This document shows positions 43,663-52,886 of a stretch of DNA of 64,000 nucleotides, in pieces. Location of the stretch: assembly GCF_010747415.1 (NCBI RefSeq), contig NZ_JAAGNZ010000001.1, forward strand, positions 3,534,001 through 3,598,000, read 5' to 3'. Below the pieces are notes generated by a model. The model saw only the letters and a list, made by a program, of their open reading frames with translations. It was not told the origin of the DNA and made no database searches. This DNA comes from Spirosoma agri (GTDB taxonomy: Bacteria; Bacteroidota; Bacteroidia; Cytophagales; Spirosomataceae). Numbering within the stretch: the first letter of the stretch is position 1; the number at the start of each line of letters is the position of its first letter. Both the position numbers and the translations under genes were made by a program.

Positions 43663-44459
43663 ACACAACGGAACGCTCGCTCCATCGCACCGGTCCGGTC
43701 GCGTTCATAACCGGTGGTAGCCGGGGCATCGGTTATGGCATTGCCCAACACTTGGCCAGGGCGGGATTCGACCTGGCGATCAACGGAGTGCGGCCCGAAG
43801 AAGCGGTCAACGATGCGCTGGACGACCTGCGAAAACTAGGGAGCGATGTGCTTTACTGCCCCGGCGATATTGCGTCGGCAGAAGCCAGGTTAACCATGGT
43901 AGAACGGATCAAATCCCATTTTGGGCGGCTGAATGTACTGGTCAACAACGCAGGCGTGGCCCCGAACGAACGACGGGACATTCTCGATGCAACGGAAGAA
44001 AGCTTCCACTACGTTCTCTCAACCAATTTGCAGGGCCCCTATTTCCTGACGCAGTCCGTCGCCAACTGGCTGATTGCTCAATCGGGCCAACAGGCTGATT
44101 TTTGGGGCTGTATCATCAACGTGTCCTCGGTTTCGGCAACTGTAGCCTCCGTTAACCGGGGCGAATATTGTGTAGCAAAAGCTGGATTGAGTATGGCCAC
44201 TCAACTATTCGCGGTTCGGTTGGGCGAGTACAACATTCCGGTTTATGAAGTACGACCGGGTATCATAAAAACTGACATGACGGCGGGCGTTACCGCCAAA
44301 TACGATGCGTTGCTTGAGTCCGGACTTTGCGTTCAGAAACGCTGGGGGCTGGCCGACGATGTTGGCCGGGCCGTTGCCGCGCTGGCCCGAGGTGATTTCC
44401 CCTACTCGACTGGGCAGGTCATTCTGGTCGATGGTGGGTTGACGTTACCAAGATTATAA
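43659..44459 (+). CDS. SDR family 3-ketoacyl-ACP reductase-like oxidoreductase
   Basis: A 266-residue short-chain dehydrogenase. The cofactor loop [15 protein letters not shown] is near residue 17, [12 protein letters not shown] follows, and the catalytic set [23 protein letters not shown] has Ser, Tyr and Lys in order. I prefer the GTG at 43659 (overlapping the OYE stop as GTGA) over the ATG at 43587, which would add 24 residues from within the OYE gene. In this cluster it probably interconverts a ketone and alcohol of a sugar-derived intermediate. Its true substrate is not known. Confidence 0.86.
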   Translation: MNTTERSLHRTGPVAFITGGSRGIGYGIAQHLARAGFDLAINGVRPEEAVNDALDDLRKLGSDVLYCPGDIASAEARLTMVERIKSHFGRLNVLVNNAGVAPNERRDILDATEESFHYVLSTNLQGPYFLTQSVANWLIAQSGQQADFWGCIINVSSVSATVASVNRGEYCVAKAGLSMATQLFAVRLGEYNIPVYEVRPGIIKTDMTAGVTAKYDALLESGLCVQKRWGLADDVGRAVAALARGDFPYSTGQVILVDGGLTLPRL

Positions 44460-44530
44460 CTCTTTTTTTAAGTCGCTCCATATCAAGGCGATAAAGTTTA
44501 TCAATACCTATTCCTAAATCCGTTAGAACC

Positions 44531-45835
44531 ATGCATTCCAATCAAGTTTCCCGACGAGACGTCCTCAAGGCAGGGGTAGTCGGTTCGCTGGCCACCATCG
44601 GCCTTCCTACTTTCATTCCGGCCAGTGCCTTTGGAGCCAACGACCGTATCCGTGTGGCTGTCATCGGCATCAATGGCCGGGGTAAAGATCACATTCAGGG
44701 CATTCAAAAACAGAAAGACGTAGAGGTAGTCACGCTCTGCGATGTGGATAGTACAGTGTTGCAAACCGGCGCGGCTGAATTCGAGAAGAAGTACGGCAAA
44801 AAGGTCCAGACAATGGCCGACCTGCGACAGGTTTACGACGACAAAAACATCGACGCCGTAACGATTGCTACGCCCAATCACTGGCACGCGCTGGCGGTTA
44901 TCTGGGCCTGTCAGGCCGGTAAAGATGTGTACGTCGAGAAACCGGGGGCACACAATCTGTACGAGGGCCGTAAACTGGTGGAAGCCGCGACGCGCTACAA
45001 TCGGATTGTTCAGCACGGGGTCCAATTGCGGAGTTCGGTAGCGATTCAGGAAGCCATCAAGCACCTGCGCGACGGCCTGATTGGGAACGTGTACATGGCG
45101 CGGGGCCTGGTCTATAAATGGCGGCCCGATATCGGCAACAAAGGCACCTCCCCCGTACCCACCGAGCTTAACTGGAACCTGTGGCAGGGACCGGCGCAGA
45201 CCAAGGAGTTCAGCAAAAATTATGTTCACTACAACTGGCACTGGTTCTGGGATTACGGCAATGGCGACATTGGCAACCAGGGCATCCACGAAACAGATCT
45301 TTGCATGTGGGGTCTGGACGTGGGACTGCCCGAAGAGATAACATCAGCGGGTGGCAAGTTTCTCTGGAAAGACTGCAAGGAAACGCCCGAAACGCTTACC
45401 TCGGTCTACAAATACCCCAAAGAAGGCAAAGTGATTCAGTTTGAGGTGCGCCCCTGGATGACGAACAAAGAAGATGGTGTCGAGATCGGTAACATTTTTT
45501 ACGGCGACAAGGGCTACATGGTCATCAACGGCTATTCGGATTACAAAACGTTTCTCGGCAAAGAACGGGCACCCGGCCCGGCCCGCAACGAAGGGGGCGA
45601 TCACTACGCGAATTTCATCGAAGCCGTGCGGTCTCGGGACAAGTCAAAACAGAACGGTCCGGTCGAAACGGCTCATCTATCGTCAGGCATCGCGCATTTG
45701 GGCAACATCGCGTATCGGTTAGGTCGTACGCTGCACTTCGACCCCAAAAATGAAGTGTTCGTTGGCGATAAGGAAGCCAATCAGATGCTCACCCGTAAAT
45801 ACCGGGCTCCCTTTTTGGTTCCGGAAAAAGTATAG
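44531..45835 (+). CDS. Gfo/Idh/MocA family oxidoreductase with Tat-type signal
   Basis: A 434-residue NAD(P)-dependent oxidoreductase. An N-terminal twin-arginine signal (QVSRRDVLKAG, hydrophobic to about residue 36, SAFGAN) is followed by the dinucleotide-binding RIRVAVIGINGRG. The EKP catalytic motif is in DVYVEKPGAHN, and a C-terminal GFO_IDH_MocA_C-type domain holds HWFWDYGNGDIGNQGIHE, with the His/Asp typical of secreted Bacteroidota members. These proteins act on cyclitols, sugars or aldoses. Export implies a periplasmic substrate. It is 71 bp after the SDR, so likely in the same cluster. Confidence 0.88.
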   Translation: MHSNQVSRRDVLKAGVVGSLATIGLPTFIPASAFGANDRIRVAVIGINGRGKDHIQGIQKQKDVEVVTLCDVDSTVLQTGAAEFEKKYGKKVQTMADLRQVYDDKNIDAVTIATPNHWHALAVIWACQAGKDVYVEKPGAHNLYEGRKLVEAATRYNRIVQHGVQLRSSVAIQEAIKHLRDGLIGNVYMARGLVYKWRPDIGNKGTSPVPTELNWNLWQGPAQTKEFSKNYVHYNWHWFWDYGNGDIGNQGIHETDLCMWGLDVGLPEEITSAGGKFLWKDCKETPETLTSVYKYPKEGKVIQFEVRPWMTNKEDGVEIGNIFYGDKGYMVINGYSDYKTFLGKERAPGPARNEGGDHYANFIEAVRSRDKSKQNGPVETAHLSSGIAHLGNIAYRLGRTLHFDPKNEVFVGDKEANQMLTRKYRAPFLVPEKV

Positions 45836-45847
45836 TCAACAAGGGTC

Positions 45848-45888
45848 GGCACCGGTTCGTGGCCTGTAAACAGCTGCGAACCGGTGCC
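45848..45888. repeat. 12-bp perfect hairpin between Gfo/Idh/MocA and MFS genes
   Basis: Positions 45848-45859 pair exactly with 45877-45888, loop 17 nt, between the two genes and ending 21 nt before the MFS start. There is no T-tract, so it may weaken rather than end read-through. Confidence 0.75.
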
Positions 45889-45909
45889 AACACTAATCGA
45901 TTTGACCTC

Positions 45910-47169
45910 ATGAAACCACTGCTTACGCCTGAACCAATGGCAACCAATCGTACGGTCATCAGTCAGCTTTGGCAACTGCCGGTGCTGGTGGCTGCGCTGG
46001 GTTACCTGGTCGATATGTACGATTTATTTCTGTTCAGCGTCGTTCGTGTGCCCAGCCTGAAAGCACTGGGTATTGACGGCGATCGATTGCTCAACGAAGG
46101 AATTTTACTACTGAATTCACAAATGGCGGGTTTGCTGATCGGTGGTATTTTCTGGGGTGTGCTGGGCGATAAACGCGGTCGGTTATCCGTGCTGTTCGGC
46201 TCCATCCTGCTTTACTCGCTGGCAAATATTGCCAATGGGTTTGTCACCTCACTACCCCAATACGCCCTGCTGCGCTTCATCGCCGGGATCGGTCTGGCGG
46301 GTGAACTAGGGGCAGGCATTACACTCGTCACCGAAATTTTACCCAAAGAAATTCGGGGTTACGGCACTACGCTAGTGGCAACCATGGGCGTGTTGGGCGC
46401 TATTCTGGCTTACTTCGTTGCCGATCTGTTCGCATGGCGTGTCTCCTATTTTATCGGGGGCGGCATGGGCTTACTATTACTCGTTCTGCGCGTAAACGTA
46501 TTGGAGTCAGGCATGTTCATCAGCATGAAGCAACGGGTGCTGCCGCGCGGTAACGTCTTGATGCTCTTTACGTCCGGCTCCCGGCTGGCCACCTATGTTC
46601 AGTGTATTCTGGTCGGATTACCCATCTGGTTTGTGGTAGGTATTCTCATCACGTTCTCCCCGGAACTGGGCAAAGCACTGGGATTGAGCGAGCCCGTAGT
46701 TGCCGGGAAAGCCGTTATGCTGAGTTTTTCGGGCCAGGTGCTGGGTGATCTGGTCAGCGGCTTTTTAAGTCAGTATATGCGTAGCCGTAAAAAAGTCATC
46801 CGGCTGTTCATGGTACTCTCGCTACTCGTTATGCTCATTTATCTACTGGCACCCGTGCGCGATACAACCTGGTTTTATATCATCTGCGTTTGCCTCGGTT
46901 TCGCGAATGGCTACTGGACCTTGTTCGTAACCATTGCCGCCGAGTTGTTCGGCACCAACCTCCGGGCCACCGTAGCGACTACCGTACCGAATTTCGTCCG
47001 GGGGGGCACCATTCCGTTAAGCGCGCTATTTATTCAATTAAAGCCTGTGCTGGGAACAGTTTACAGTGCATTAGCCGTAGGGCTGGCCACGGTAAGCGTT
47101 GCCCTCGTAGCCCTCTCCTACCTCAACGAAACCTTCACCAAAGAGCTGGATTACGTCGAGGAAGATTAA
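45910..47169 (+). CDS. MFS transporter
   Basis: A 419-residue inner-membrane permease with twelve predicted helices. The loop signature GDKRGRLSVLFGS between helices 2 and 3 is clear, and RFIAGIGLAGELGAGITLVTE follows. The pattern is closest to sugar or aromatic-acid transporters of the MHS/SP type. It ends the catabolic cluster and probably imports the compound processed by the oxidoreductases. I chose ATG 45910; the frame opens at 45859 in the hairpin region. Confidence 0.87.
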   Translation: MKPLLTPEPMATNRTVISQLWQLPVLVAALGYLVDMYDLFLFSVVRVPSLKALGIDGDRLLNEGILLLNSQMAGLLIGGIFWGVLGDKRGRLSVLFGSILLYSLANIANGFVTSLPQYALLRFIAGIGLAGELGAGITLVTEILPKEIRGYGTTLVATMGVLGAILAYFVADLFAWRVSYFIGGGMGLLLLVLRVNVLESGMFISMKQRVLPRGNVLMLFTSGSRLATYVQCILVGLPIWFVVGILITFSPELGKALGLSEPVVAGKAVMLSFSGQVLGDLVSGFLSQYMRSRKKVIRLFMVLSLLVMLIYLLAPVRDTTWFYIICVCLGFANGYWTLFVTIAAELFGTNLRATVATTVPNFVRGGTIPLSALFIQLKPVLGTVYSALAVGLATVSVALVALSYLNETFTKELDYVEED

Positions 47170-47384
47170 GTGCCTGCCCAAACTTTTCAAAGCAAGCTAC
47201 AACTGGCGTGTCTTTGTCATTCTGACGAAGCCGGGCTTAAAGAAGTCAAACAGGCGCTCACATTACTCTCGATAATGCTGCATGGCCCAGGCAGGATTTA
47301 TTCAGTTGACAATCCAACCAACACGCTCAAGACGACCAGCCACTATTTTTCCACATACTCATCCATTCGGGATTTTCCCATAGC

Positions 47385-47422
47385 AAAAGCGGCCAGACAT
47401 CTCAAGATGTCTGGCCGCTTTT
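47385..47422. terminator. 18-bp perfect hairpin between convergent MFS and HMA genes
   Basis: Positions 47385-47402 pair exactly with 47405-47422, with a 2-nt gap. A4 and T4 flank the stem ends, so it can act as a bidirectional terminator. It lies 16 nt beyond the HMA gene stop. Confidence 0.85.
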
Positions 47423-47438
47423 AGTGCAAACCATATTT

Positions 47439-47804
47439 TTATTGGTGGTCCATACCGCCACTTTTTTTGCAGCAACTGGGCAATTTGTTGTAGCCTGCTT
47501 CATCAGCGGGGATTTCTTCGGCATCGTAGCCGGTTTTGCTGATGTTCGCTTTCAACTTGGTAATGTCCGTTTTAGCCGGATTGTATTTGATCGTTACTAC
47601 TTTCGTTTTCACGTCGAGGTCCGCTTCTTTAACGCCCTTCTCGAAGGTCAGATTACGCTCAATGCGCGACTTGCACATACTGCATATGGCCGATGTTTTG
47701 ATTTTGACCTCTTTTTCTTTATCATCGCGGGTTGGTGCACCAGCGAAAAGGTTGCCCACGATCATCAGCGAAGTCAGGGCGGTCAGGAACAGGTTACGAA
47801 ACAT
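47439..47804 (-). CDS. secreted heavy-metal-associated (HMA) domain protein
   Basis: A 121-residue protein with a signal peptide (about 1-22) and one HMA/copper-chaperone domain. The metal-binding Cys pair is CSMC (residues 41-44), with the KGVKEADLDVKTKVVTI fold. A Cys-Cys pair (PSCCKKSGG) near the C-terminus adds possible ligands. It probably captures Cu(I) in the periplasm. It is the last gene of the copper operon. Confidence 0.87.
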   Translation of the reverse strand: MFRNLFLTALTSLMIVGNLFAGAPTRDDKEKEVKIKTSAICSMCKSRIERNLTFEKGVKEADLDVKTKVVTIKYNPAKTDITKLKANISKTGYDAEEIPADEAGYNKLPSCCKKSGGMDHQ

Positions 47805-47841
47805 GGCTGTAAGTGGTTTATAGTGAACTGAAAACGAAAAA

Positions 47842-49377
47842 TTAATTAGAATGGTGCCCGCTCATGCGATGCATTTTATTCATGGTCATCAGGCTGGGCG
47901 AAAGGCGCAGATAAATCTGTCCGGAGATCGGTGTGTTGCCATAGAGCCTCTGCAAGATGCGGTCCGGCTTAGCGCCCGTTAGCTGCGCGCCAAGCGTCAA
48001 ATCCGTGTTACGGCGCTGTGCCAATCGGTAATTCATGCCCAATGTCAGGTTGTTGATGGCAAAAACCCCGGTATAGTCTGGTGGCAGTCCCTGGTTATCG
48101 TAAAACGTAATGCTTAACTCCTGAGCCGATTTGCGAACGTTTTCATAGCGTCCATAAAACGCGAATCGGTCAACCTGGACACTACTTTCGGCGAGAAACG
48201 AATTTTCGCCGGTGCCATCATGGCTGTTCCGACCCCATACCAACGCAGAGGTGACGTAACTCGCCGGCCCCAATCCCTTACTGTGTAAAACCGACGCCGT
48301 TGTCCGCGTAACGTTCTCGCCGGGATGCGCTTCTTCCGGATCGGTCAGAAACCCCTGCGAAAACTGGAAGGCCAGCGATGGCGATGGATTGATCGAGAGC
48401 CGATAGGAGTAACTGTCAAACTTGGGTTTATCGAAGTTGTACCGATTTTCGTCGGGTTCACGACCTTTGAACGTCGATCCCTCTATTTTGGCCCATTTAT
48501 ACCGAAACCCAACCGTTGCGACGCCAAACAGGATATGGGAAGCGTCCTGCCAGTGGTGACTCAACGGCGCATCGGGGTTATTGAACGACGAGATCCGGTG
48601 CATGAATGCGGGGGGGCCAAGCGCCGGTTCACCGGGGTAGCCTACGTACCCGAACAGGTCAATGTCTTTGCTGAATGCGTGGCTGTAACTGACCGACAAT
48701 TCCGAGACGAGATCGTGCGGATGCTGCTTGTCGATAAGAGGCTGACCTTTATAAGTTTCGCCCGTCTGGAACAGCAATGGATACCCACCATTACCAACGG
48801 TCAGCGGGTCGAGCGAGAGCATGGCCCGCACCTGAAACAACCCCCGCTGTCCAACTTTACGTTGCGCCATACCCATAAACCAGTTGGGTGCGCCAAGCTG
48901 CTGCGCCCGACCACGCCCGTTGGCATTGGTAGCATTCTGACTCGTGTAGCGCAGGTAGATGGCGTAATGCAGCATGTAGCTCCACCCCTTTTGTGTCGGG
49001 TGAGTCATGTAGGCGTACATGGGCGTGTTATCGGGGTGCCACGACGTACCCGACCCGTTGCGGTTCATCGGCAGGTTACGCGACAGGGAGTGCGTCATGC
49101 CCGGCATGGATTTGCCTGACATTGTCGTGTCCATCGTCAGGCCATAATTTAGCTCGTGCATTCCGGCCATTGACTCGTCCATATGCATCCCCTCGTGCCC
49201 CGAGTGATCCATCGGTTTTGTCGTATCGTTCTTTGTTTTTGCGCCGGACTGACCTTTCATGGGCATTGTCATCGTTGGCGTTTTGCCTACTCCGGGTGCA
49301 CCTTCGTGGTGTTGATGCTGGCCAAAGGCAAGGCTATAGGTCAGTAGCACAAAGGCGTATATAAGTCGTTTACTCAT
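47842..49377 (-). CDS. Met/His-rich outer-membrane protein of the copper operon
   Basis: A 511-residue exported protein. A signal peptide (MSKRLIYAFVLLTYSLAFGQ) is followed by a low-complexity stretch rich in His, Met, Lys, Gly and Asp to about residue 115 (HQHHEGAP, MDHSGHEGMHMDE, MSGKSMPGMTH). The rest is beta-rich with aromatic alternation, as in an outer-membrane barrel, and ends HRMSGHHSN. Met/His clusters bind Cu(I)/Cu(II). I do not recognise a named family. It is probably a copper sink or channel at the outer membrane. Confidence 0.72.
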   Translation of the reverse strand: MSKRLIYAFVLLTYSLAFGQHQHHEGAPGVGKTPTMTMPMKGQSGAKTKNDTTKPMDHSGHEGMHMDESMAGMHELNYGLTMDTTMSGKSMPGMTHSLSRNLPMNRNGSGTSWHPDNTPMYAYMTHPTQKGWSYMLHYAIYLRYTSQNATNANGRGRAQQLGAPNWFMGMAQRKVGQRGLFQVRAMLSLDPLTVGNGGYPLLFQTGETYKGQPLIDKQHPHDLVSELSVSYSHAFSKDIDLFGYVGYPGEPALGPPAFMHRISSFNNPDAPLSHHWQDASHILFGVATVGFRYKWAKIEGSTFKGREPDENRYNFDKPKFDSYSYRLSINPSPSLAFQFSQGFLTDPEEAHPGENVTRTTASVLHSKGLGPASYVTSALVWGRNSHDGTGENSFLAESSVQVDRFAFYGRYENVRKSAQELSITFYDNQGLPPDYTGVFAINNLTLGMNYRLAQRRNTDLTLGAQLTGAKPDRILQRLYGNTPISGQIYLRLSPSLMTMNKMHRMSGHHSN

Positions 49378-49388
49378 AAGTCATTTAG

Positions 49389-49433
49389 AAAAAAACTGGG
49401 ATAGTGCATAGGTGTAAGTAGGACTACCCCAGT
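49389..49433 (-). terminator. internal terminator or attenuator after the copper-storage gene
   Basis: On the minus strand an 11-bp stem with one mismatch (49423-49433 with 49395-49405) is followed by seven T residues, 6 nt after the copper-storage gene stop and 11 nt before the next start. It probably lowers expression of the two downstream genes. Confidence 0.7.
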
Positions 49434-49439
49434 CTGGAA

Positions 49440-49787
49440 TTAAGCGGCCATCCGGCGGCACTCGTCAGCGCACTTCCGGCAGGCTTCGGCGCAGGCTTTG
49501 CAATGGGCAAAATGGTCGGCGTGTTTTTCACACTCAGCGGCACAGGCTTCGCAGGCTTCTGCGCATACCTGCATGAACGATTGCATAAACTGCGAGCCAC
49601 GCGCTGCCAGGCGACCGCATAGCGTGCAGATATCGGCGCAATCCCGGCTGAGTTTGATACAGGCCGTCATGTCGTGACCTTTGCTGTCAACATCACCCGA
49701 TTCAAGGCAGGCGGTGGCACATTCTTCACAGGCTTTAGCGCAATCGAAACAGGTGTCAACGTGTGCGGTCATTGTCATGTTTTCCAT
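49440..49787 (-). CDS. four-helix bundle copper-storage protein (Csp/DUF326 type)
   Basis: A 115-residue protein with 18 cysteines arranged mostly as CxxC and CxxxC along four helices (residues 13-27, 43-57, 75-86, 96-110). Csp proteins pack many Cu(I) ions inside such a bundle. There is no signal peptide, so it is probably cytosolic like Csp3. Its position in the copper operon agrees. His residues (38, 89, 92, 95) near the bundle mouth may help entry. The DUF326 label follows from its Cys pattern. Confidence 0.92.
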   Translation of the reverse strand: MENMTMTAHVDTCFDCAKACEECATACLESGDVDSKGHDMTACIKLSRDCADICTLCGRLAARGSQFMQSFMQVCAEACEACAAECEKHADHFAHCKACAEACRKCADECRRMAA

Positions 49788-49927
49788 AATCGTCGGTAAG
49801 TTTATCGTCTATTGACCACCATTGGTCTGACAAAATAACTAACCACCGGCTATTCAGTTTTTACATAATTACGGCTGGAGTTTATAAGGAGCCAGTGGGC
49901 GATGGCTAGTCACGTTTTTGCGCTCGT

Positions 49928-50518
49928 CTACTCCTTCATCGGTTCGTTTTGTAAGACCTTGTCCAGACTGTGCCGTTCGACGAGGGCGGCCTTCCGAAAG
50001 TGTCCCGGCGTCTGTCCCGTCACATTTTTGAACTGATTCGACAAATGCTGTACACTGCTGTAACCCAACCGCCAGGCCATTTCGCTCAATGTCAGTTCGT
50101 CATACCGCAGCCACTCTTTTACCTTCTCAATTTTCAAGGCAATGACGTATTTCTCGACCGTGTACTGTTCATTAGCGGAGAACAAGCCACTCATGTACGA
50201 GTATTCGTAACCAAGTTTGCGCTCCAGAAACGTCGAGTAGTTCTCGGTTGGTAGCCGCTCCCCTTTCAGGTGCTGTATCTCATTGATCAACAGCACTTTC
50301 ATGTGTTCAACCAGCGACTGCTTTTTATCATCGACAAGATCGAATCCATTCGCCTGCAACATCGTCCGGATCGTATCGCGGGTGATCGGTGCGGGTAGCT
50401 CCGCAATAGTCACCTCCCCAAGCGTTATGTGATTGACGGTGAGGCCCAGTTTTTCAAGCTCTTCGCGCACAACCCGTTTACACCGGTCGCACACCATATT
50501 TCGGATGGTCAATGTCAT
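49928..50518 (-). CDS. HMA-AraC fusion transcriptional regulator
   Basis: A 196-residue protein with an N-terminal HMA-like domain (residues 1-68; CDRC at 10-13) joined to a C-terminal AraC-type helix-turn-helix (about residues 135-187; LSEMAWRLGYSSVQHLSNQFKN, GQTPGHFRK). The usual AraC sugar-binding domain is absent. The Cys pair suggests the protein senses copper and drives the surrounding genes. ATG 50518 (MTLTIRNMVCDRC) is 6 nt after the TonB receptor stop, which excludes the frame's start at 50584. Which genes it controls is not shown by sequence. Confidence 0.85.
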   Translation of the reverse strand: MTLTIRNMVCDRCKRVVREELEKLGLTVNHITLGEVTIAELPAPITRDTIRTMLQANGFDLVDDKKQSLVEHMKVLLINEIQHLKGERLPTENYSTFLERKLGYEYSYMSGLFSANEQYTVEKYVIALKIEKVKEWLRYDELTLSEMAWRLGYSSVQHLSNQFKNVTGQTPGHFRKAALVERHSLDKVLQNEPMKE

Positions 50519-50523
50519 ACTAA

Positions 50524-52812
50524 TTAACGTTGAGGTTTGAAACGAAAGCCAGCATATACCAGTTGCCCGGTAACGGGTCCCCACACCCGCGCGCCCGCAT
50601 CAAAACTGGTTCCAAATGGATCGTTTGGCGCAACGATGGGGTTCTGCTGCCGAAAGCCGGTCAAATTTTCACCCCCCAGATAAATCTCCCAACCACTCCG
50701 AAAGGCCCGACTAACCTGCGCGTTGAGGTTATAAAATCCGGGCGAAAACTCGACTGGCATGTTATCGTACGTGGTATGCACGTAGCCTTCCTGCAAATAC
50801 GGTATCCGCCGAGGACCGTTCCATTGCAGTGTCGCATCGAACTTCCACTTATCGAAAGGCAGTGCATAACCCGCATTCAACAAAACGCGGTCACGGCTAA
50901 CCATCATCTTCGGCAGTAGCCGTTCCTCACCGAATGGACCACCCATGCTCTGCTTCACATCGAACAATCGGTAGGCCGCCTTTACCTCAAACCGTTTGGC
51001 GGGCTGAACAGTCAGCTCAGCCTGAAAACTGTTCGCAAACGAAGGCCCCTGTAGGTTGTAGAAATACAGTTCGCGCGGATGTTCAATATCGACGATCAGC
51101 TGATTCTGAAAATTTGTTCGGTAATAATCCACCGTGAGTGACGCCTTTTTGCGCAACAGCTGAAAGTCATCGGTGAGACTAAGCCCATAATTCCAGGACA
51201 CTTCAGGCCGTACTTGTTCCGTCAGAAAAATAGCCCGTGAACTCACCAGATACCCAAAGTTTTCGGCCAGTGGGTTCGGCACCCGGAAGCCCCGACCAGT
51301 GGACGCCCGTACGGACAGGTTATCACTCAGGTTGTATTTCAGATGAAGCCGTGGGGTAAACTGGGTGCCGTACAGATTGTGAAAATCGACCCGGCCACCC
51401 GCTACCAGCGTCAGCTTTTCGGGATAAATATAAGTGTACTCCGCAAATACGCCCGGCACCGATTCAGTGCGCGCCGTGGCGATCGTTCGGTAATTCTCGC
51501 GGTAGTCATCGAGCAGATAACTCAAACCCGTTTTGATGCTGTGGTTCGTGTTATCGATGATTGTCTGATAAATCAGGTTAGCGTACAATGTCTGCTGCCG
51601 ACCGTCGTAAGGGGCAAACCCGAACCGGGCCGTCTGTTCGTGATGGACGCCGTTCAGAATCAGGCCCAGCCCTTTGTAGGGTTTATCGGGGTAAAGTTTT
51701 GCCGTTTTCGAGAAAAATTCCAGCCGCTTGGTCGTGTTCAGAAAACTGTACCGCGACGTACCGAACCGGGACAACTGCCCCCCATCGCGGTCCTCGTACA
51801 GTGCCTTGACGCCAAACTGCGCCATCACTCGCTCGCTGCTGTACTTGTACCGATTGATGGCGTTGACCTGTGTGTACAGGGGCAAATCGCGAAAGCCGTC
51901 GTTGTTCTGGTCGATCTCCCGACGCAGCGTGCTGGCATGGCCGAGCACCCCCACACTCCACTTTTTGGTTAACGCTTTCGACCAGTTGGCATTCCCTTCC
52001 AGCCGCCCAAAACTATTGACGTAGCCGTTCAGGAACAGCGTTTGCTTGTCGTCCGGCTTTTGTAACTCGACGTTCATCTGGCCGCTCATCGACTCGTACC
52101 CGTTCACGACTGACCCCGCCCCCTTGCCCACATCGATACTTGTGATCCAGGTGCCGGGAATGTAATTGAGCCCAAATGTGGTGGCTAATCCGCGAACGGT
52201 CGGGATATTCTCGACATTCGTTTGTACGTATTGACCGCCCAAACCTAGAAACTGGATCTGCTTGGCACCGGTAACGGCATCGCTATACGACACGCTCACC
52301 GACGCGTTGGTCTCGAAACTTTCGGACAGATTGCAGCAGGCGGCCTTTGCCAGGGTGCGCTGCGTGATCAGTTCGGTTTGAATGGGATTGATGCGGTCGA
52401 TCTGGCCTGGAGCCCCCGAAACGGTTACCTCCTGTAAGGTTCGTTCGGCCCGGAGCGTCACGACCAGTGCCGAAGCGGGATCGGTTACCGTTACCGTGTC
52501 GGATTGGTAACCTACGTAACTGATGATCAGCTGATTGATCGCTGTCTCTACGGCCAGTTCGAAGCGGCCGAGCGAATCAGTTACAGTACCTTTGGTTGTG
52601 TTTGCCCAGCGTAAGGTCGCACCGGCAAGTGGTACTCGTTTGTTGTTGACAGACTCGCTTACGGTTCCCCGAACGGATGTTCCCCGAATGGAGATTCCCC
52701 GAACGGAGTTTCCCTGTGTTGAGTCGGTGGATCGTTTATTGGCTATTGAATCGGATTGAGCCCATGCTGGCGTTATAGCCAGTAGGGCAACCCATAAAAG
52801 AATGAATCGCAT
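50524..52812 (-). CDS. TonB-dependent receptor of the copper operon
   Basis: A 762-residue outer-membrane receptor. Signal peptide (MRFILLWVALLAITPAWAQ), a spacer with short repeats, a CarboxypepD_reg-like domain (about 45-125), a plug (YVQTNVENIPTVRGLATTFG region) and a 22-strand barrel ending QLVYAGFRFKPQR. A Cys-Cys pair (AACCNLSESFE) in the plug matches a type seen in copper-associated receptors of this phylum. It probably imports a copper complex, but siderophores or cobalamin remain possible. The next gene starts 6 nt later. Confidence 0.85.
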   Translation of the reverse strand: MRFILLWVALLAITPAWAQSDSIANKRSTDSTQGNSVRGISIRGTSVRGTVSESVNNKRVPLAGATLRWANTTKGTVTDSLGRFELAVETAINQLIISYVGYQSDTVTVTDPASALVVTLRAERTLQEVTVSGAPGQIDRINPIQTELITQRTLAKAACCNLSESFETNASVSVSYSDAVTGAKQIQFLGLGGQYVQTNVENIPTVRGLATTFGLNYIPGTWITSIDVGKGAGSVVNGYESMSGQMNVELQKPDDKQTLFLNGYVNSFGRLEGNANWSKALTKKWSVGVLGHASTLRREIDQNNDGFRDLPLYTQVNAINRYKYSSERVMAQFGVKALYEDRDGGQLSRFGTSRYSFLNTTKRLEFFSKTAKLYPDKPYKGLGLILNGVHHEQTARFGFAPYDGRQQTLYANLIYQTIIDNTNHSIKTGLSYLLDDYRENYRTIATARTESVPGVFAEYTYIYPEKLTLVAGGRVDFHNLYGTQFTPRLHLKYNLSDNLSVRASTGRGFRVPNPLAENFGYLVSSRAIFLTEQVRPEVSWNYGLSLTDDFQLLRKKASLTVDYYRTNFQNQLIVDIEHPRELYFYNLQGPSFANSFQAELTVQPAKRFEVKAAYRLFDVKQSMGGPFGEERLLPKMMVSRDRVLLNAGYALPFDKWKFDATLQWNGPRRIPYLQEGYVHTTYDNMPVEFSPGFYNLNAQVSRAFRSGWEIYLGGENLTGFRQQNPIVAPNDPFGTSFDAGARVWGPVTGQLVYAGFRFKPQR
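52665..52709 (-). repeat. three 15-bp tandem repeats in the TonB receptor gene
   Basis: Three 15-bp units (52665-52679, 52680-52694, 52695-52709) encode the pentapeptides NSVRG, ISIRG and TSVRG just after the signal peptide. A fourth partial unit follows on the plus strand. Confidence 0.8.
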
Positions 52813-52886
52813 GCGTTCGTTGATTGATGGAAAACACGATAGTCCCCATGACAGCGTGACATGGGTAAAGCGGCTTTATCAACGAA

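Noticed and set aside
44501-45289. 262-codon minus-strand frame opposite the Gfo/Idh/MocA gene
   Set aside because: Shadow of a gene with clear family motifs.
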